DNA of 63,879 bases, from contig CANQOR010000005.1 of assembly GCA_947625535.1 (NCBI GenBank), positions 1 to 63,879 of the forward strand. Direction: 5' to 3'. The position numbers and the translations under genes are program-made. A model generated the notes under the pieces. That model saw only the letters and a list, made by a program, of their open reading frames with translations. It did not search any database and was not told the DNA's origin. Of this stretch, positions 51,652-60,582 are shown one piece after another (the stretch's first letter is position 1; each line of letters starts with the position of its first letter). The DNA is from an uncultured Bacilli bacterium (GTDB lineage Bacteria > Bacillota_I > Bacilli_A > RF39 > UBA660).

Positions 51652-54600
51652 TTATTCAACACTTTTTAAACTTTCAATCATATCAATACGTTTTAAAGTA
51701 AAATGGGTAACTATATTAACAATTATTGTAAAGATAATAGATATAATAGCAGCATAGAAATAACTATTAATACTTATATCATATATAAAACGAGCCATAT
51801 CCATTTCAACTGTTTTAATAACTGATTCAGTTAGGAAGTAACCACCAAATAAACCTAAAGATAAACCTATTATAGTTAGAATTATATTTTCACTAGTTAT
51901 GTAATTATCTACCTCTTTATTATAGAAACCTAAAACTTTTAAAGTAGCTATTTCTCTTTGACGTTCATTTATATTAATATTAGATAAATTATATAAAACA
52001 ACAAAAGATAATAAAGCAGCTAGGATGATTAATATAACAACTACTTTATCTAAAGATTTTAACATGTTATCAACACTTTCCATTAAATCTTGTTTATATG
52101 TTATATTTCTTATTTCTTCGTTTTGCAATAGTTCTTCTTTTAATTTATCTTTTTCTTTAGTAGTTAATTCTATTGTATTAGTATAAATTATATTAGGAGA
52201 ATAGTTATTATTAAATTCATTATATAAAGATTTAGATAAATAGATATAATGACCGATATAGTTATTTACAATACCTGATACTTTTAATTCATAAGAATTA
52301 TTATCTATATCTATTACTTTAATAGTATCCCCTACTTTAATATTTTCTAATTCTGATAGTTTATCAGAAATAATTACTTCATCTTCAGGAAGAGTAATTA
52401 TTTCTTTAGTTTGATAATCTACTAAGTTTACCACATTAGATAAATCTTTATTAGATTCAGTAATAAACATATTAACACTAGTATTATTTATGTTAGCATT
52501 TAATAACATAACAGGTGTTTTTAAAGTAATATCTTTATTATCTAAGATAGAATTTATTTTATCTTCATTATAATCAGTTACATAGATCATATTATCGAAT
52601 TTAAATGTTTGACCATATTGCATTTCATTTATATCAACAATAGCATCTTTAATACCAAAACCACATAATACTAAAGCAGTACATCCTGCTATACCAAAGA
52701 TAGTTACTAAGACACGTTTTTTATATCTAAAGATATTACGAATAATAACTTTCTTAGAAAATTTAAGATGATTCCAAATAAATTTAATATTTTCTAAGAA
52801 GACTCTTTTACCATTCTTAGGGGGTTTTGGACGCATTAATTCAGAAGGTTTTTCTTTTAAAATAAGATGAGTTGTTATAATAGTAGCACCACATATACAT
52901 ATAGATGTTATTAAGAAACTTAGGATATTTATTTTTAAATTTAAACCTATTATTAAAGATGGTAAATCAAATAACATACCATATATATTAAAGATTATCG
53001 TAGGAATAAAAATACTTCCACCTATTGAACCTAAGATACTTCCTATAATAGTAGCTAGAAAAGCAAATAAAGAGTATTTATGCATTATTTCTAAGTTACT
53101 AAAACCTAAAGATTTTAATGTACCTATTTCACTACGATCATCTTCAACCATACGATTCATAGATATTAAACTTACTAAGACAGCAACAGCAAAGAAAACA
53201 ATAGGAAATAATAAAGCAAGATTAGTAATACTTTCAGTATCATTTATATAATCAGTATATGTTTGATATGATTTACGATCATTAATGTACCAAGTTGGTT
53301 TTTTTATTTCTTTTAATTTTTCACGAGCTTCAGCTATTTCATTTAAAGCTTTAGTTTTATTACTATTATATTCTTTTTTAGCTTTATTTAATTCAGAAAC
53401 ATTACTATTATATGTTTTTAAATTCTTATTATATGTCGTTAATGAATTATTATATTTAGTTAAATTTGTTTGATAAGTTTTTTCATTAGTAGTTAATGTT
53501 TGTTTAGTTTTAATTAACAATTCTATTTGGGATTTATTAGTTTTTAATTCATTTAATTTAGTTAGTAATTCTTCATTATCAGGATATATATTAAGTAAGT
53601 TTTCTAATTCAGTAATAGAATTATTTAGAGTAGTTAGAGAATCTTGTAAAGTAGATTCTTTTAAATTATAAGTTTGTAATGTTTTATTATAATTATTTTT
53701 AGCTTCCGTAATTTGTTTAGAAGCTTTATCTAATTCTTTTTTAAAAGTATTTAAATCTTTTTTAGCTTTATCTAAAGTCTTTTTAGCATTATTTAATTTA
53801 GTTTGATTAGAATTAATTTCTTTTAAAGCTTTATTTAATTCATTATTTACTTTAGTTTCTTCTTTAGCTATTTCTTCTTTAGCTTTATTATATATTTCAT
53901 TATAACGATATAGTTCTTGTTCTTCTTTTATATCATTTATTTTATTAGTTATATTATCGATTAATTCATTATATTCTTTAGAATTGGTTTCTAAAGGAAG
54001 AGTATCATTTAAAGTAAGATAAAGATTAGAGTAATATTCATCTTTAAAGTTAGAAGGTAAAACATAAGCATAGTAGTTAATAGTACCAGAACCTATACTA
54101 GTACTACCTCTATTTTGATTAATACGTGTATTAGTATAATATAAAGTAGATGTTATAGTACCTACAATAGTTACTTCTTTTGTATTAAATGAATCATCTA
54201 ATAATAGTTTATCACCTATTTTTTTATTATTTTTAGATAGAAAGTTTGGTTCAACTACTATTTCATTATTAGATAAAGGAAGATGTCCTTCTATTAGTTT
54301 TAAAGTATTAATTTTAGTAGGTAATGAAGATATATTAAAGATAGTTTCTTCTTCAGAATTTATTTTAATTAGTAAATCTTTAGTATAAGAGGGTTCAACA
54401 TCTAAGATACCATTAATATTTTTTAAAGCATTAATATCATTATCAGTTAAACCTAAAGTAGAAATTATTTTTATATCATAGGTATTTTGACTATCTAAGT
54501 ATGAATCTAGAGTATGCATCATATCTGGGGCTGTAGAACGAAGTCCAGAGAAGACAAATACACCTAGGAAACTAATAACAATTAGAGAGATAAAACGTGG

Positions 54601-54657
54601 GAAAGACTTTTTTATTTCACGAAAGCTATTAGTTGAAATACGATTTTTCTTTTTCAT
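51652..54657 (-). CDS. FtsX-type ABC transporter permease with coiled-coil domain
   Basis: The product is 1001 aa. Helix 1 is at residues 20-40, then an extracytoplasmic MacB-like domain (to about 220). A long coiled coil (about 225-450) has LNNAKKTLDKAKKDLNTFKK and LTTLNNSITELENLL. Three helices with FtsX motif DRSEIGTLKSLGF follow, then a second outer domain (about 640-860) and a final three-helix FtsX unit with EIATLKVLGFY. The duplicated FtsX layout fits export or extraction of lipids or peptides, or signalling to wall enzymes. Paired with the ATPase gene 1 nt upstream. Confidence 0.88.
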   Translation of the reverse strand: MKKKNRISTNSFREIKKSFPRFISLIVISFLGVFVFSGLRSTAPDMMHTLDSYLDSQNTYDIKIISTLGLTDNDINALKNINGILDVEPSYTKDLLIKINSEEETIFNISSLPTKINTLKLIEGHLPLSNNEIVVEPNFLSKNNKKIGDKLLLDDSFNTKEVTIVGTITSTLYYTNTRINQNRGSTSIGSGTINYYAYVLPSNFKDEYYSNLYLTLNDTLPLETNSKEYNELIDNITNKINDIKEEQELYRYNEIYNKAKEEIAKEETKVNNELNKALKEINSNQTKLNNAKKTLDKAKKDLNTFKKELDKASKQITEAKNNYNKTLQTYNLKESTLQDSLTTLNNSITELENLLNIYPDNEELLTKLNELKTNKSQIELLIKTKQTLTTNEKTYQTNLTKYNNSLTTYNKNLKTYNSNVSELNKAKKEYNSNKTKALNEIAEAREKLKEIKKPTWYINDRKSYQTYTDYINDTESITNLALLFPIVFFAVAVLVSLISMNRMVEDDRSEIGTLKSLGFSNLEIMHKYSLFAFLATIIGSILGSIGGSIFIPTIIFNIYGMLFDLPSLIIGLNLKINILSFLITSICICGATIITTHLILKEKPSELMRPKPPKNGKRVFLENIKFIWNHLKFSKKVIIRNIFRYKKRVLVTIFGIAGCTALVLCGFGIKDAIVDINEMQYGQTFKFDNMIYVTDYNEDKINSILDNKDITLKTPVMLLNANINNTSVNMFITESNKDLSNVVNLVDYQTKEIITLPEDEVIISDKLSELENIKVGDTIKVIDIDNNSYELKVSGIVNNYIGHYIYLSKSLYNEFNNNYSPNIIYTNTIELTTKEKDKLKEELLQNEEIRNITYKQDLMESVDNMLKSLDKVVVILIILAALLSFVVLYNLSNININERQREIATLKVLGFYNKEVDNYITSENIILTIIGLSLGLFGGYFLTESVIKTVEMDMARFIYDISINSYFYAAIISIIFTIIVNIVTHFTLKRIDMIESLKSVE

Positions 54658-54658
54658 A

Positions 54659-55360
54659 TTACCACTCTATTTTTTCTATATCCTTAGGATGTTTATTATT
54701 TGTAATACTTTCTACTTCTCCATTTTTAAAACGAATTACTTTATCAGCCATATCAGCAATAGCACTATTATGAGTTATTATAATAACAGTCATATTTTCA
54801 TTTCGAGATGTATCTTGTAATAGTTTTAATATTTGTTTGCCTGTTTTATAATCCAGTGCTCCTGTTGGTTCATCACATAATAGAATTTTAGGGTTCTTAG
54901 CAATGGCTCTTGCGATAGCTACTCTTTGTTGTTCACCACCAGATAACTGGGATGGGAAATTATTTTTACGATCTTTTAAACCAACTTTATTTAATATAGT
55001 ACTAGGATTTAAATGATCCTTACATAATTGAACTGCTAATTCAACATTTTCTAAAGCTGTTAAATTATTAATTAAATTATAAAATTGAAAAACAAAACCT
55101 ATATCATGACGACGATAAGTAATTAATTCTTTATCTTTTAATTTAGTGATATCTATTCCATCAATAATAGCTGTACCAGATGTAGCACTATCCATACCAC
55201 CTAAGATATTTAAACATGTTGTTTTACCAGCTCCTGAAGGACCTAAAATAACAACTAATTCACCTTTTTCAATAGTAAAACTAGTTTTATTTAAAGCTTT
55301 TATTTTTACTTCACCCATTTGATATATTTTACTAATATTATTAAATTTTATATATGACAT
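54659..55360 (-). CDS. ABC transporter ATP-binding protein (MacB/LolD type)
   Basis: The product is 233 aa. Walker A is [10 protein letters not shown]-loop FQFYNL, signature [14 protein letters not shown], Walker [13 protein letters not shown] and H-loop ITHN. It is of the MacB/LolD type that partners FtsX-like permeases. It powers the 1001-aa permease that follows 1 nt later. Promoter TTGGTT/TATAAT upstream. No two-component genes are adjacent, unlike BceAB-type systems. Confidence 0.95.
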   Translation of the reverse strand: MSYIKFNNISKIYQMGEVKIKALNKTSFTIEKGELVVILGPSGAGKTTCLNILGGMDSATSGTAIIDGIDITKLKDKELITYRRHDIGFVFQFYNLINNLTALENVELAVQLCKDHLNPSTILNKVGLKDRKNNFPSQLSGGEQQRVAIARAIAKNPKILLCDEPTGALDYKTGKQILKLLQDTSRNENMTVIIITHNSAIADMADKVIRFKNGEVESITNNKHPKDIEKIEW

Positions 55361-55380
55361 GAAACCACCTTCGTTTAAGT

Positions 55381-55409
55381 ATTATACTATTTTTTATTAA
55401 AATAACCAA
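55381..55409 (-). promoter_or_regulatory. Promoter of the ABC transporter operon
   Basis: Minus strand TTGGTT (55404-55409), 17-base spacer, TATAAT (55381-55386). It lies directly after the terminator of the MoxR operon. Confidence 0.65.
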
Positions 55410-55440
55410 ATAAAAGATATAACTAACAAGTTATATCTTT
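55406..55440 (-). terminator. Terminator of the MoxR-vWA operon
   Basis: An 11-bp stem AAAGATATAAC / GTTATATCTTT on the minus strand with a TTATTT tail. It overlaps the stop codon of the TPR protein gene. Confidence 0.75.
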
Positions 55441-56101
55441 ACCAAGTTTTACCATCATAATAAGTAAAACCATTATTATCATATTCACGATAACTATCTA
55501 AATCATCATTACGTTCTAATTGCGATTGTTTTTCAACTTCTTTTAACTTTTCTTCAACTGATTTAGATTCATTATTATTATTCTCTTCATTATTAGAATT
55601 ATTGTTATTATTAGATTCTTCTTTTTTATCTTGTAATTCTTGTTCTTTCTTTTCAATATCTTCTTTTAACTGTTGGGCATTAGGACTTATACCATCATCA
55701 TCTATAGTAGCACAATTATCTTTAAGTAAAACATCTTTAGCACTATTTAAGATATCTAAAGTTTCTTCAATATTTTGTTCATCTATGGTTGCAAGATATG
55801 ATAAAGCAAGATTAATACGAATATTACATACTCTATCTTTAGGAGGATTATGTAATAAAGCTTCATTATATTTAGCAATAGCTAAATCATAAGATTTATT
55901 TTGATATAATAAATTACCATGATTATAATAAACAATATATGGTTCTGTAATATTTAAAAAATATAAGTAATTAATTAAATTTGTATCATATTCTTTATCT
56001 TCATATGAATTAATTATTACTTCATTAACTATATAAGTAGATGAAAATTTAAGAAGGATTAAAGATAAAATAATTATTATAATAATTAATATTTTTTTCA
56101 T
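55439..56101 (-). CDS. TPR-containing BatC-like protein
   Basis: The product is 220 aa. An N-terminal helix anchor (residues 3-20) is followed by TPR-like repeats (YNHGNLLYQNKSYDLAIAKY, NEALLHNPP) and a long low-complexity Asn/Glu tail with coiled-coil character. The C-terminus ends in YDGKTW. BatC/BatE proteins with TPRs commonly close MoxR-vWA operons. It is the last gene of the operon, and its start overlaps the preceding gene by 4 nt. Confidence 0.75.
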   Translation of the reverse strand: MKKILIIIIIILSLILLKFSSTYIVNEVIINSYEDKEYDTNLINYLYFLNITEPYIVYYNHGNLLYQNKSYDLAIAKYNEALLHNPPKDRVCNIRINLALSYLATIDEQNIEETLDILNSAKDVLLKDNCATIDDDGISPNAQQLKEDIEKKEQELQDKKEESNNNNNSNNEENNNNESKSVEEKLKEVEKQSQLERNDDLDSYREYDNNGFTYYDGKTW

Positions 56102-57051
56102 AATGTCCTCCTTTTATATTCTATATATACTAAGAATAATAATATAAATAAAGGAATTATAAGATAATAGTAAGTATCTTTATAAGAGGTTCTATCAATA
56201 TTAGATGTTTTAGATTTAGAAGATGTTAATATTTCTTTTATTTTAGAATCAATATCTGTTTGTTTATTCATCTTAATATAATCAATATCAATATCTTTAG
56301 CAATCTTTTTTAAATTACTTTCATCTATTTTAGATACAGCTTTTTTATAAGGCCATGTGCTATTATCTTCAAGATATGTTTCTTCACCAGTAAAATCATC
56401 AATTGTTTTAATATTACCACCTTTAGTTGTTCCATATCCTAAAACAGCACCATCATCTATATATTCTTTAATAGATGAGAAAGATTCTAACTTAGAATCA
56501 TCTGTTATTTCACCATCACTTATAAAGAAAATAATTTTTTTACGATTTTCTTCGTCATTAAAAGTACGTTTTAAAAAGTCAGTAGTATCTTTTAAAGGGG
56601 TATTTAGAGATGAACCACGGGCATAGTACTCTTTTAATGGTTGAAGGACTTCAATAGATTCTTTAGTAATATCTGAATCATAAGTATATGGTAGTGCTAA
56701 CTTAGAAGTATTATTAAAAGTTATTAAAGAATATCTAGCTCCATTTAATTTTCTTATTATATAACTACAATCTTCTTTAACAGCATCCATACGACTTTTA
56801 GTATATGAATCATAATCTACAGCATACATACTTAAAGTATTATCAACAACAAATAAAACATCAACATCATTAGTTAAAACATCAGCATTTTTAATTGGAA
56901 TAGATATTCTAAGATTCATAATAAAGATGATAATAATAAGACCTATTTCATATAAAGTTAAACGAGTCTTTTTAGAACTTAATATTCTATCTAATAAGAT
57001 AATACTTATTATACTTATTAACCATATAGGTATTATAGAAAATAGTTTCAT
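56098..57051 (-). CDS. BatB-like vWA membrane protein with altered MIDAS
   Basis: The product is 317 aa: two N-terminal helices, a vWA domain and a C-terminal helix (ILLFLVYI). The metal-ion site reads DNTLS where DxSxS is usual, so the first Ser is Thr. SLNTPLKDT supplies the Thr and IFFISDGEITDD the last Asp. It may bind metal weakly or with a changed preference. Overlaps both neighbours by 4 nt, indicating tight coupling with the BatA-like protein. Confidence 0.85.
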   Translation of the reverse strand: MKLFSIIPIWLISIISIILLDRILSSKKTRLTLYEIGLIIIIFIMNLRISIPIKNADVLTNDVDVLFVVDNTLSMYAVDYDSYTKSRMDAVKEDCSYIIRKLNGARYSLITFNNTSKLALPYTYDSDITKESIEVLQPLKEYYARGSSLNTPLKDTTDFLKRTFNDEENRKKIIFFISDGEITDDSKLESFSSIKEYIDDGAVLGYGTTKGGNIKTIDDFTGEETYLEDNSTWPYKKAVSKIDESNLKKIAKDIDIDYIKMNKQTDIDSKIKEILTSSKSKTSNIDRTSYKDTYYYLIIPLFILLFLVYIEYKRRTL

Positions 57052-58055
57052 AGTTTCACTCTCCTATCTATTATAATTAAACTAAATATAGAAATAGCTA
57101 ATATAATAAAAGGAATAGTTGGAACATCTCTTTGTAAAGTAACACTTTCTTTTTTATGAAGAGATTTACTATTTTTTTCAATATCTCTAACTATTGAAGT
57201 AACTGTTGAAGATCTAATATCATAGTAATTACCTTTAGTTAATTTAACAGCTTTTTCAAAGGTTTCTTTATCTGTACGACCTATTGTTACAGGAGCAATA
57301 CCATAAACAATGACATTCTTTTCTTTACTTAAATTAGCTGCTTCTTCTAAAGTTAGAAAAGGACTTCCAGCTAAAGAGTTATCAGTTGTAAAAATAATTA
57401 TTCTAGTACGATCTTCTTTATTAGGAAAGTTATAAACACAGGATGCTAAACCATCACCTATTAGAGATGAACCTCTTTCATAACTACCTGTTGTAGTTCC
57501 ACTATAAAGATAACCAACATTATAAAAATAATCATCAGAATTAGTATAACTACGATCAGGATCTATATAATATTCAATAGATTTTTTTAATTGTGTTAAA
57601 ACATTATTAACATATTCATAATCACTTGTTAAAGGAACTAAAGTAACTGATGAAGTATTAAAAATAGATATACCAAAACGATCTCCTTTTAAAGAAGAAA
57701 CTGTTTCTTTTAATTCATCAACTAATTCTAAATTTAAATTATTTACTGAACCTGATACATCCATGCATAAAAAGATATCGCGATTATACTCTTCGTCACT
57801 TATAACATCTGTTACATAAGGACGAGCTAATAAAAAACTAGATACTATAATAGATATAAGACATAATACTTTAACTAAGAAAAGTAATGAATTATATAAT
57901 TTAATTTTATTTTGATAATAAGATAATTGTTTAACAAAATTAGTATTAGCTATTTTATGACCATTACTATAAGAAGGTTTCTTTATTTTATAAAATAAAC
58001 ATATAATAACTAAGATAAAACCAATAACAATAAATACAGGATATTTTAATGCCAT
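57048..58055 (-). CDS. BatA-like vWA membrane protein
   Basis: The product is 335 aa: N-terminal helices, then a vWA domain with a complete MIDAS (FLCMDVSGSV), then a C-terminal helix (FIILAISIFSLIIID). SSLIGDGLAS and IIIFTTDNS supply other MIDAS parts. In known MoxR systems these vWA proteins face the periplasm or outer side and assist folding or metal-dependent assembly of client proteins. Middle of the operon. Confidence 0.88.
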   Translation of the reverse strand: MALKYPVFIVIGFILVIICLFYKIKKPSYSNGHKIANTNFVKQLSYYQNKIKLYNSLLFLVKVLCLISIIVSSFLLARPYVTDVISDEEYNRDIFLCMDVSGSVNNLNLELVDELKETVSSLKGDRFGISIFNTSSVTLVPLTSDYEYVNNVLTQLKKSIEYYIDPDRSYTNSDDYFYNVGYLYSGTTTGSYERGSSLIGDGLASCVYNFPNKEDRTRIIIFTTDNSLAGSPFLTLEEAANLSKEKNVIVYGIAPVTIGRTDKETFEKAVKLTKGNYYDIRSSTVTSIVRDIEKNSKSLHKKESVTLQRDVPTIPFIILAISIFSLIIIDRRVKL

Positions 58056-58504
58056 TTTATAATAACCTCCTTTGTCTTATTTAAAGAAGATATAATATCA
58101 CCTAAAGATTCTTTAGCAAATTCAGGATGATAGTATTCTCTTACTAAAGAAGTTAAAATTGGTAGATTAACTTTTTCTATATCACTTAAAGTATAGTTTT
58201 GAACTTTAATACCTGTTACTTCATAAATAAAATTTCTAATTAATTTACTTAATGTTTGATAAGCATGACGATTAGATACTTTATTTTCATTTATCCATAA
58301 CAAAAGATTATCTAATTCTTTTAGATATTTATTTTTTATATCATTTAAATTATTAGGTTTGATAATAACTATTTCTTTATTCTTAGTTTTATTTAAGAAA
58401 GTTAAACATAAGATAATAGTAGTTATTAATAAACAAAGAATTAATATTAAGATAGGAATAAAAGAATAAGAAAACATATCTTGTAATTTAACTGAAGTTG
58501 GCAT
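58046..58504 (-). CDS. DUF4381-like membrane protein
   Basis: The product is 152 aa. One N-terminal membrane helix (about 14-36) is followed by a cytoplasmic helical domain (KYLKELDNLLLWINENK, then LSKLIRNFIYEVTG). Size, topology and position between DUF58 and vWA genes match DUF4381 proteins of MoxR operons. It overlaps both neighbours. Function unknown; sequence match is weak, so the call rests mainly on context. Confidence 0.65.
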   Translation of the reverse strand: MPTSVKLQDMFSYSFIPILILILCLLITTIILCLTFLNKTKNKEIVIIKPNNLNDIKNKYLKELDNLLLWINENKVSNRHAYQTLSKLIRNFIYEVTGIKVQNYTLSDIEKVNLPILTSLVREYYHPEFAKESLGDIISSLNKTKEVIIKWH

Positions 58505-59363
58505 ACTTATGACTTTCTAATAATTCAATTATTTTATTATTTATTTCTTTTAAATTACTAATAGAAATAAGACATATTTTATTTTTTCTTAATCTTTCTT
58601 TATTATCATTATATATTTTTTCTTTAGTTTCTTTTTCCATATTAACTAACTTTTCATCATTTAATAAAATGTTAGGTAGATATTCATTACTGTCTAAATC
58701 ATAAAGATTATCACCAAACATATAAGCATCATTAATATTTATAAATAAGACATCGTGCATTAAACTTAATTCTTTTAATATTTTAGTACTTATAGAATTT
58801 AAACCTTTTAAGTCTGTTATAACAAAAATAATCATTTTCTTTTTACTATTACGCGATAAATAAGTTAAAGTTTTTTCTAAACCTTCATTATTATTTAAAC
58901 AAGCATTTTTATCATATTCAGTTAAATACTCTTCTAAATTATAAAGATTATATCTTAATTTCTTAGTAATAATTAAATCATTTTTATTATAAGTCATACC
59001 TACATAATCATTATTTTTTATAGCTAGATAACCTATAGTACCTGCTGTATATAAAGCAACATCTTTTTTTATTTCGTTTGAGTCTGTATCAGCACTCATC
59101 TTAAGACCAGTATCCATTACTAACATAATATTATGTTTTTTTTCAGCAATAAATTGTTTAACTAATAAAGAACGATGACGAGCTGATGATTTCCAATCAA
59201 TATCTTTAATATCATCGTTTATAACATATTCACGTAAGTTTTCAAAATTCATACTTTTACCACGATAGATTGATTTATAAGTACCATCTAATATATTATT
59301 AGTTTTCTTACTAGAAAAAATAGATATATTAGCTTTTATTTTATTAATATATTTTAAATTCAT
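58488..59363 (-). CDS. DUF58 domain protein of the MoxR operon
   Basis: The product is 291 aa with the DUF58 core GRSMNFENLREYVINDDIKD, then IDWKSSARHRSLLVKQF, and a following vWA-like fold (MLVMDTGLKMSADTD, with an altered MIDAS). DUF58 proteins act with MoxR ATPases and vWA proteins. No N-terminal membrane helices are present, unlike many DUF58 members. ATGA overlap with moxR. Confidence 0.88.
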   Translation of the reverse strand: MNLKYINKIKANISIFSSKKTNNILDGTYKSIYRGKSMNFENLREYVINDDIKDIDWKSSARHRSLLVKQFIAEKKHNIMLVMDTGLKMSADTDSNEIKKDVALYTAGTIGYLAIKNNDYVGMTYNKNDLIITKKLRYNLYNLEEYLTEYDKNACLNNNEGLEKTLTYLSRNSKKKMIIFVITDLKGLNSISTKILKELSLMHDVLFININDAYMFGDNLYDLDSNEYLPNILLNDEKLVNMEKETKEKIYNDNKERLRKNKICLISISNLKEINNKIIELLESHKYANFS

Positions 59364-60355
59364 GGTGTAGGAATAGCTCCTATTATAGAATCAATTACTT
59401 GTTCAACAGTTATATTATCAGCCATTGCTGAAAAGTTAAGAGAGATACGATGTCTTAATATACTATAACGTAGAGCTTTAACATCATCTGGAGTAACAAA
59501 AGTACGACCATTTATTAAAGCTAGAGCTTTAGAACATTCCATAAAAGCAATGGTTCCTCGTGGACTAGAACCTAATTCAATATAATCAGCCATATTCTTA
59601 GGAATATAATTAGCTGGATAACGAGTTGCTTCGATAATTTGAGCAATATATCTTTTAATAGAATTATCTATATAAACTTTTTTAGTTATATTTTGTAAAT
59701 AAACTAAGTCTTCTAAAGATAAAATAGGTTTACCTTTAATAAAAGCATTATTTTCAATACGATTTAAGACTTCTATTTCTTCATCAAATTTTGGATACTC
59801 AATTTTTTCTTTCATTAAAAAACGATCTAATTGAGCTTCTGCTAAAGTATAAGTTCCTTCTTGTTCAATAGGATTTTGCGTAGCTATAACAATAAATATT
59901 TCTGGTAATTTATATCTTTTATTATCAATAGTTATTTGTCTTTCTTGCATAGCTTCTAAAGTAGCACTTTGAGTTTTAGCACTAGATCTATTTATTTCAT
60001 CTAATAAAACAAAATTAGCATAGATAGGACCTATTTTAGTTTCAAACGAATTAGTTGAATAGTTAAATATTTGCGTACCTATAATATCACTAGGTAATAA
60101 ATCTGGAGTACATTGAATACGAGAGAATTTACCATTTACAGCTTCAGTCATTACTTTAGCTGCAGTTGTTTTAGCTAAACCAGGGACTGATTCTAATAAG
60201 ATATGTCCGTTAGCCATTAAAGCTAATAATAAAGAATTTTGTAAGTTAACTTGACCTACTATTCTTTCTTTATAATAATTAAATATCTTGGATATAATAT
60301 CTTTACTTTTATCTAGTTCTTCTTGTGATATATTAACATTTATATTATTATCCAT
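59360..60355 (-). CDS. MoxR family AAA+ ATPase
   Basis: The product is 331 aa. It has Walker A ESVPGLAKTT (55-64), Walker B FVLLDEINR, sensor 1 IATQNP, and an RFLMK arginine finger region, with the AAA lid at the C-terminus. MoxR ATPases act as chaperones that activate or insert cofactors into clients. First gene of the six-gene operon behind a TTGTAT/TATAAT promoter. Confidence 0.95.
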   Translation of the reverse strand: MDNNINVNISQEELDKSKDIISKIFNYYKERIVGQVNLQNSLLLALMANGHILLESVPGLAKTTAAKVMTEAVNGKFSRIQCTPDLLPSDIIGTQIFNYSTNSFETKIGPIYANFVLLDEINRSSAKTQSATLEAMQERQITIDNKRYKLPEIFIVIATQNPIEQEGTYTLAEAQLDRFLMKEKIEYPKFDEEIEVLNRIENNAFIKGKPILSLEDLVYLQNITKKVYIDNSIKRYIAQIIEATRYPANYIPKNMADYIELGSSPRGTIAFMECSKALALINGRTFVTPDDVKALRYSILRHRISLNFSAMADNITVEQVIDSIIGAIPTP

Positions 60356-60393
60356 ATTTACACCCTACTTCTTTATTCTTATAATCTATATTT

Positions 60394-60422
60394 ATTATAT
60401 AAAAGATTAAACTTTAATACAA
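60394..60422 (-). promoter_or_regulatory. Promoter of the MoxR operon
   Basis: Minus strand TTGTAT (60417-60422), 17-base spacer, TATAAT (60394-60399), about 40 bases upstream of the ATG. Confidence 0.65.
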
Positions 60423-60423
60423 T

Positions 60424-60455
60424 TAAAAAAGTTAAAATTAATATTTAACTTTATT
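60424..60455 (-). terminator. Terminator after tRNA-Arg
   Basis: AAAGTTAAA / TTTAACTTT-type stem with a T6 tail on the minus strand, about 10 nt after the tRNA 3' end. Confidence 0.6.
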
Positions 60456-60463
60456 TTAAAAAA

Positions 60464-60540
60464 TGGCGTCCCCGGGCAGAGTCGAACTGCCGATCTTTCG
60501 CTTAGGAGGCGATTGCTCTATCCTACTGAGCTACGAGGAC
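60464..60540 (-). tRNA. tRNA-Arg (anticodon CCT)
   Basis: 77 nt on the minus strand. Acceptor GTCCTCG pairs with CGGGGAC, then discriminator G and encoded CCA. D-arm TAGCTCAG, anticodon loop CTCCTAA in stem TCGC/GCGA, T-arm with TTCGACT. It decodes AGG. Confidence 0.93.
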
Positions 60541-60577
60541 ATAAAAAACATATCTACATATTATTGTAAGATATGTT
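60541..60577 (-). terminator. Terminator of glmM
   Basis: AACATATCTTAC / GTAGATATGTT stem (one mismatch) with T6 tail on the minus strand, between glmM and tRNA-Arg. Confidence 0.7.
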
Positions 60578-60582
60578 ATTTT

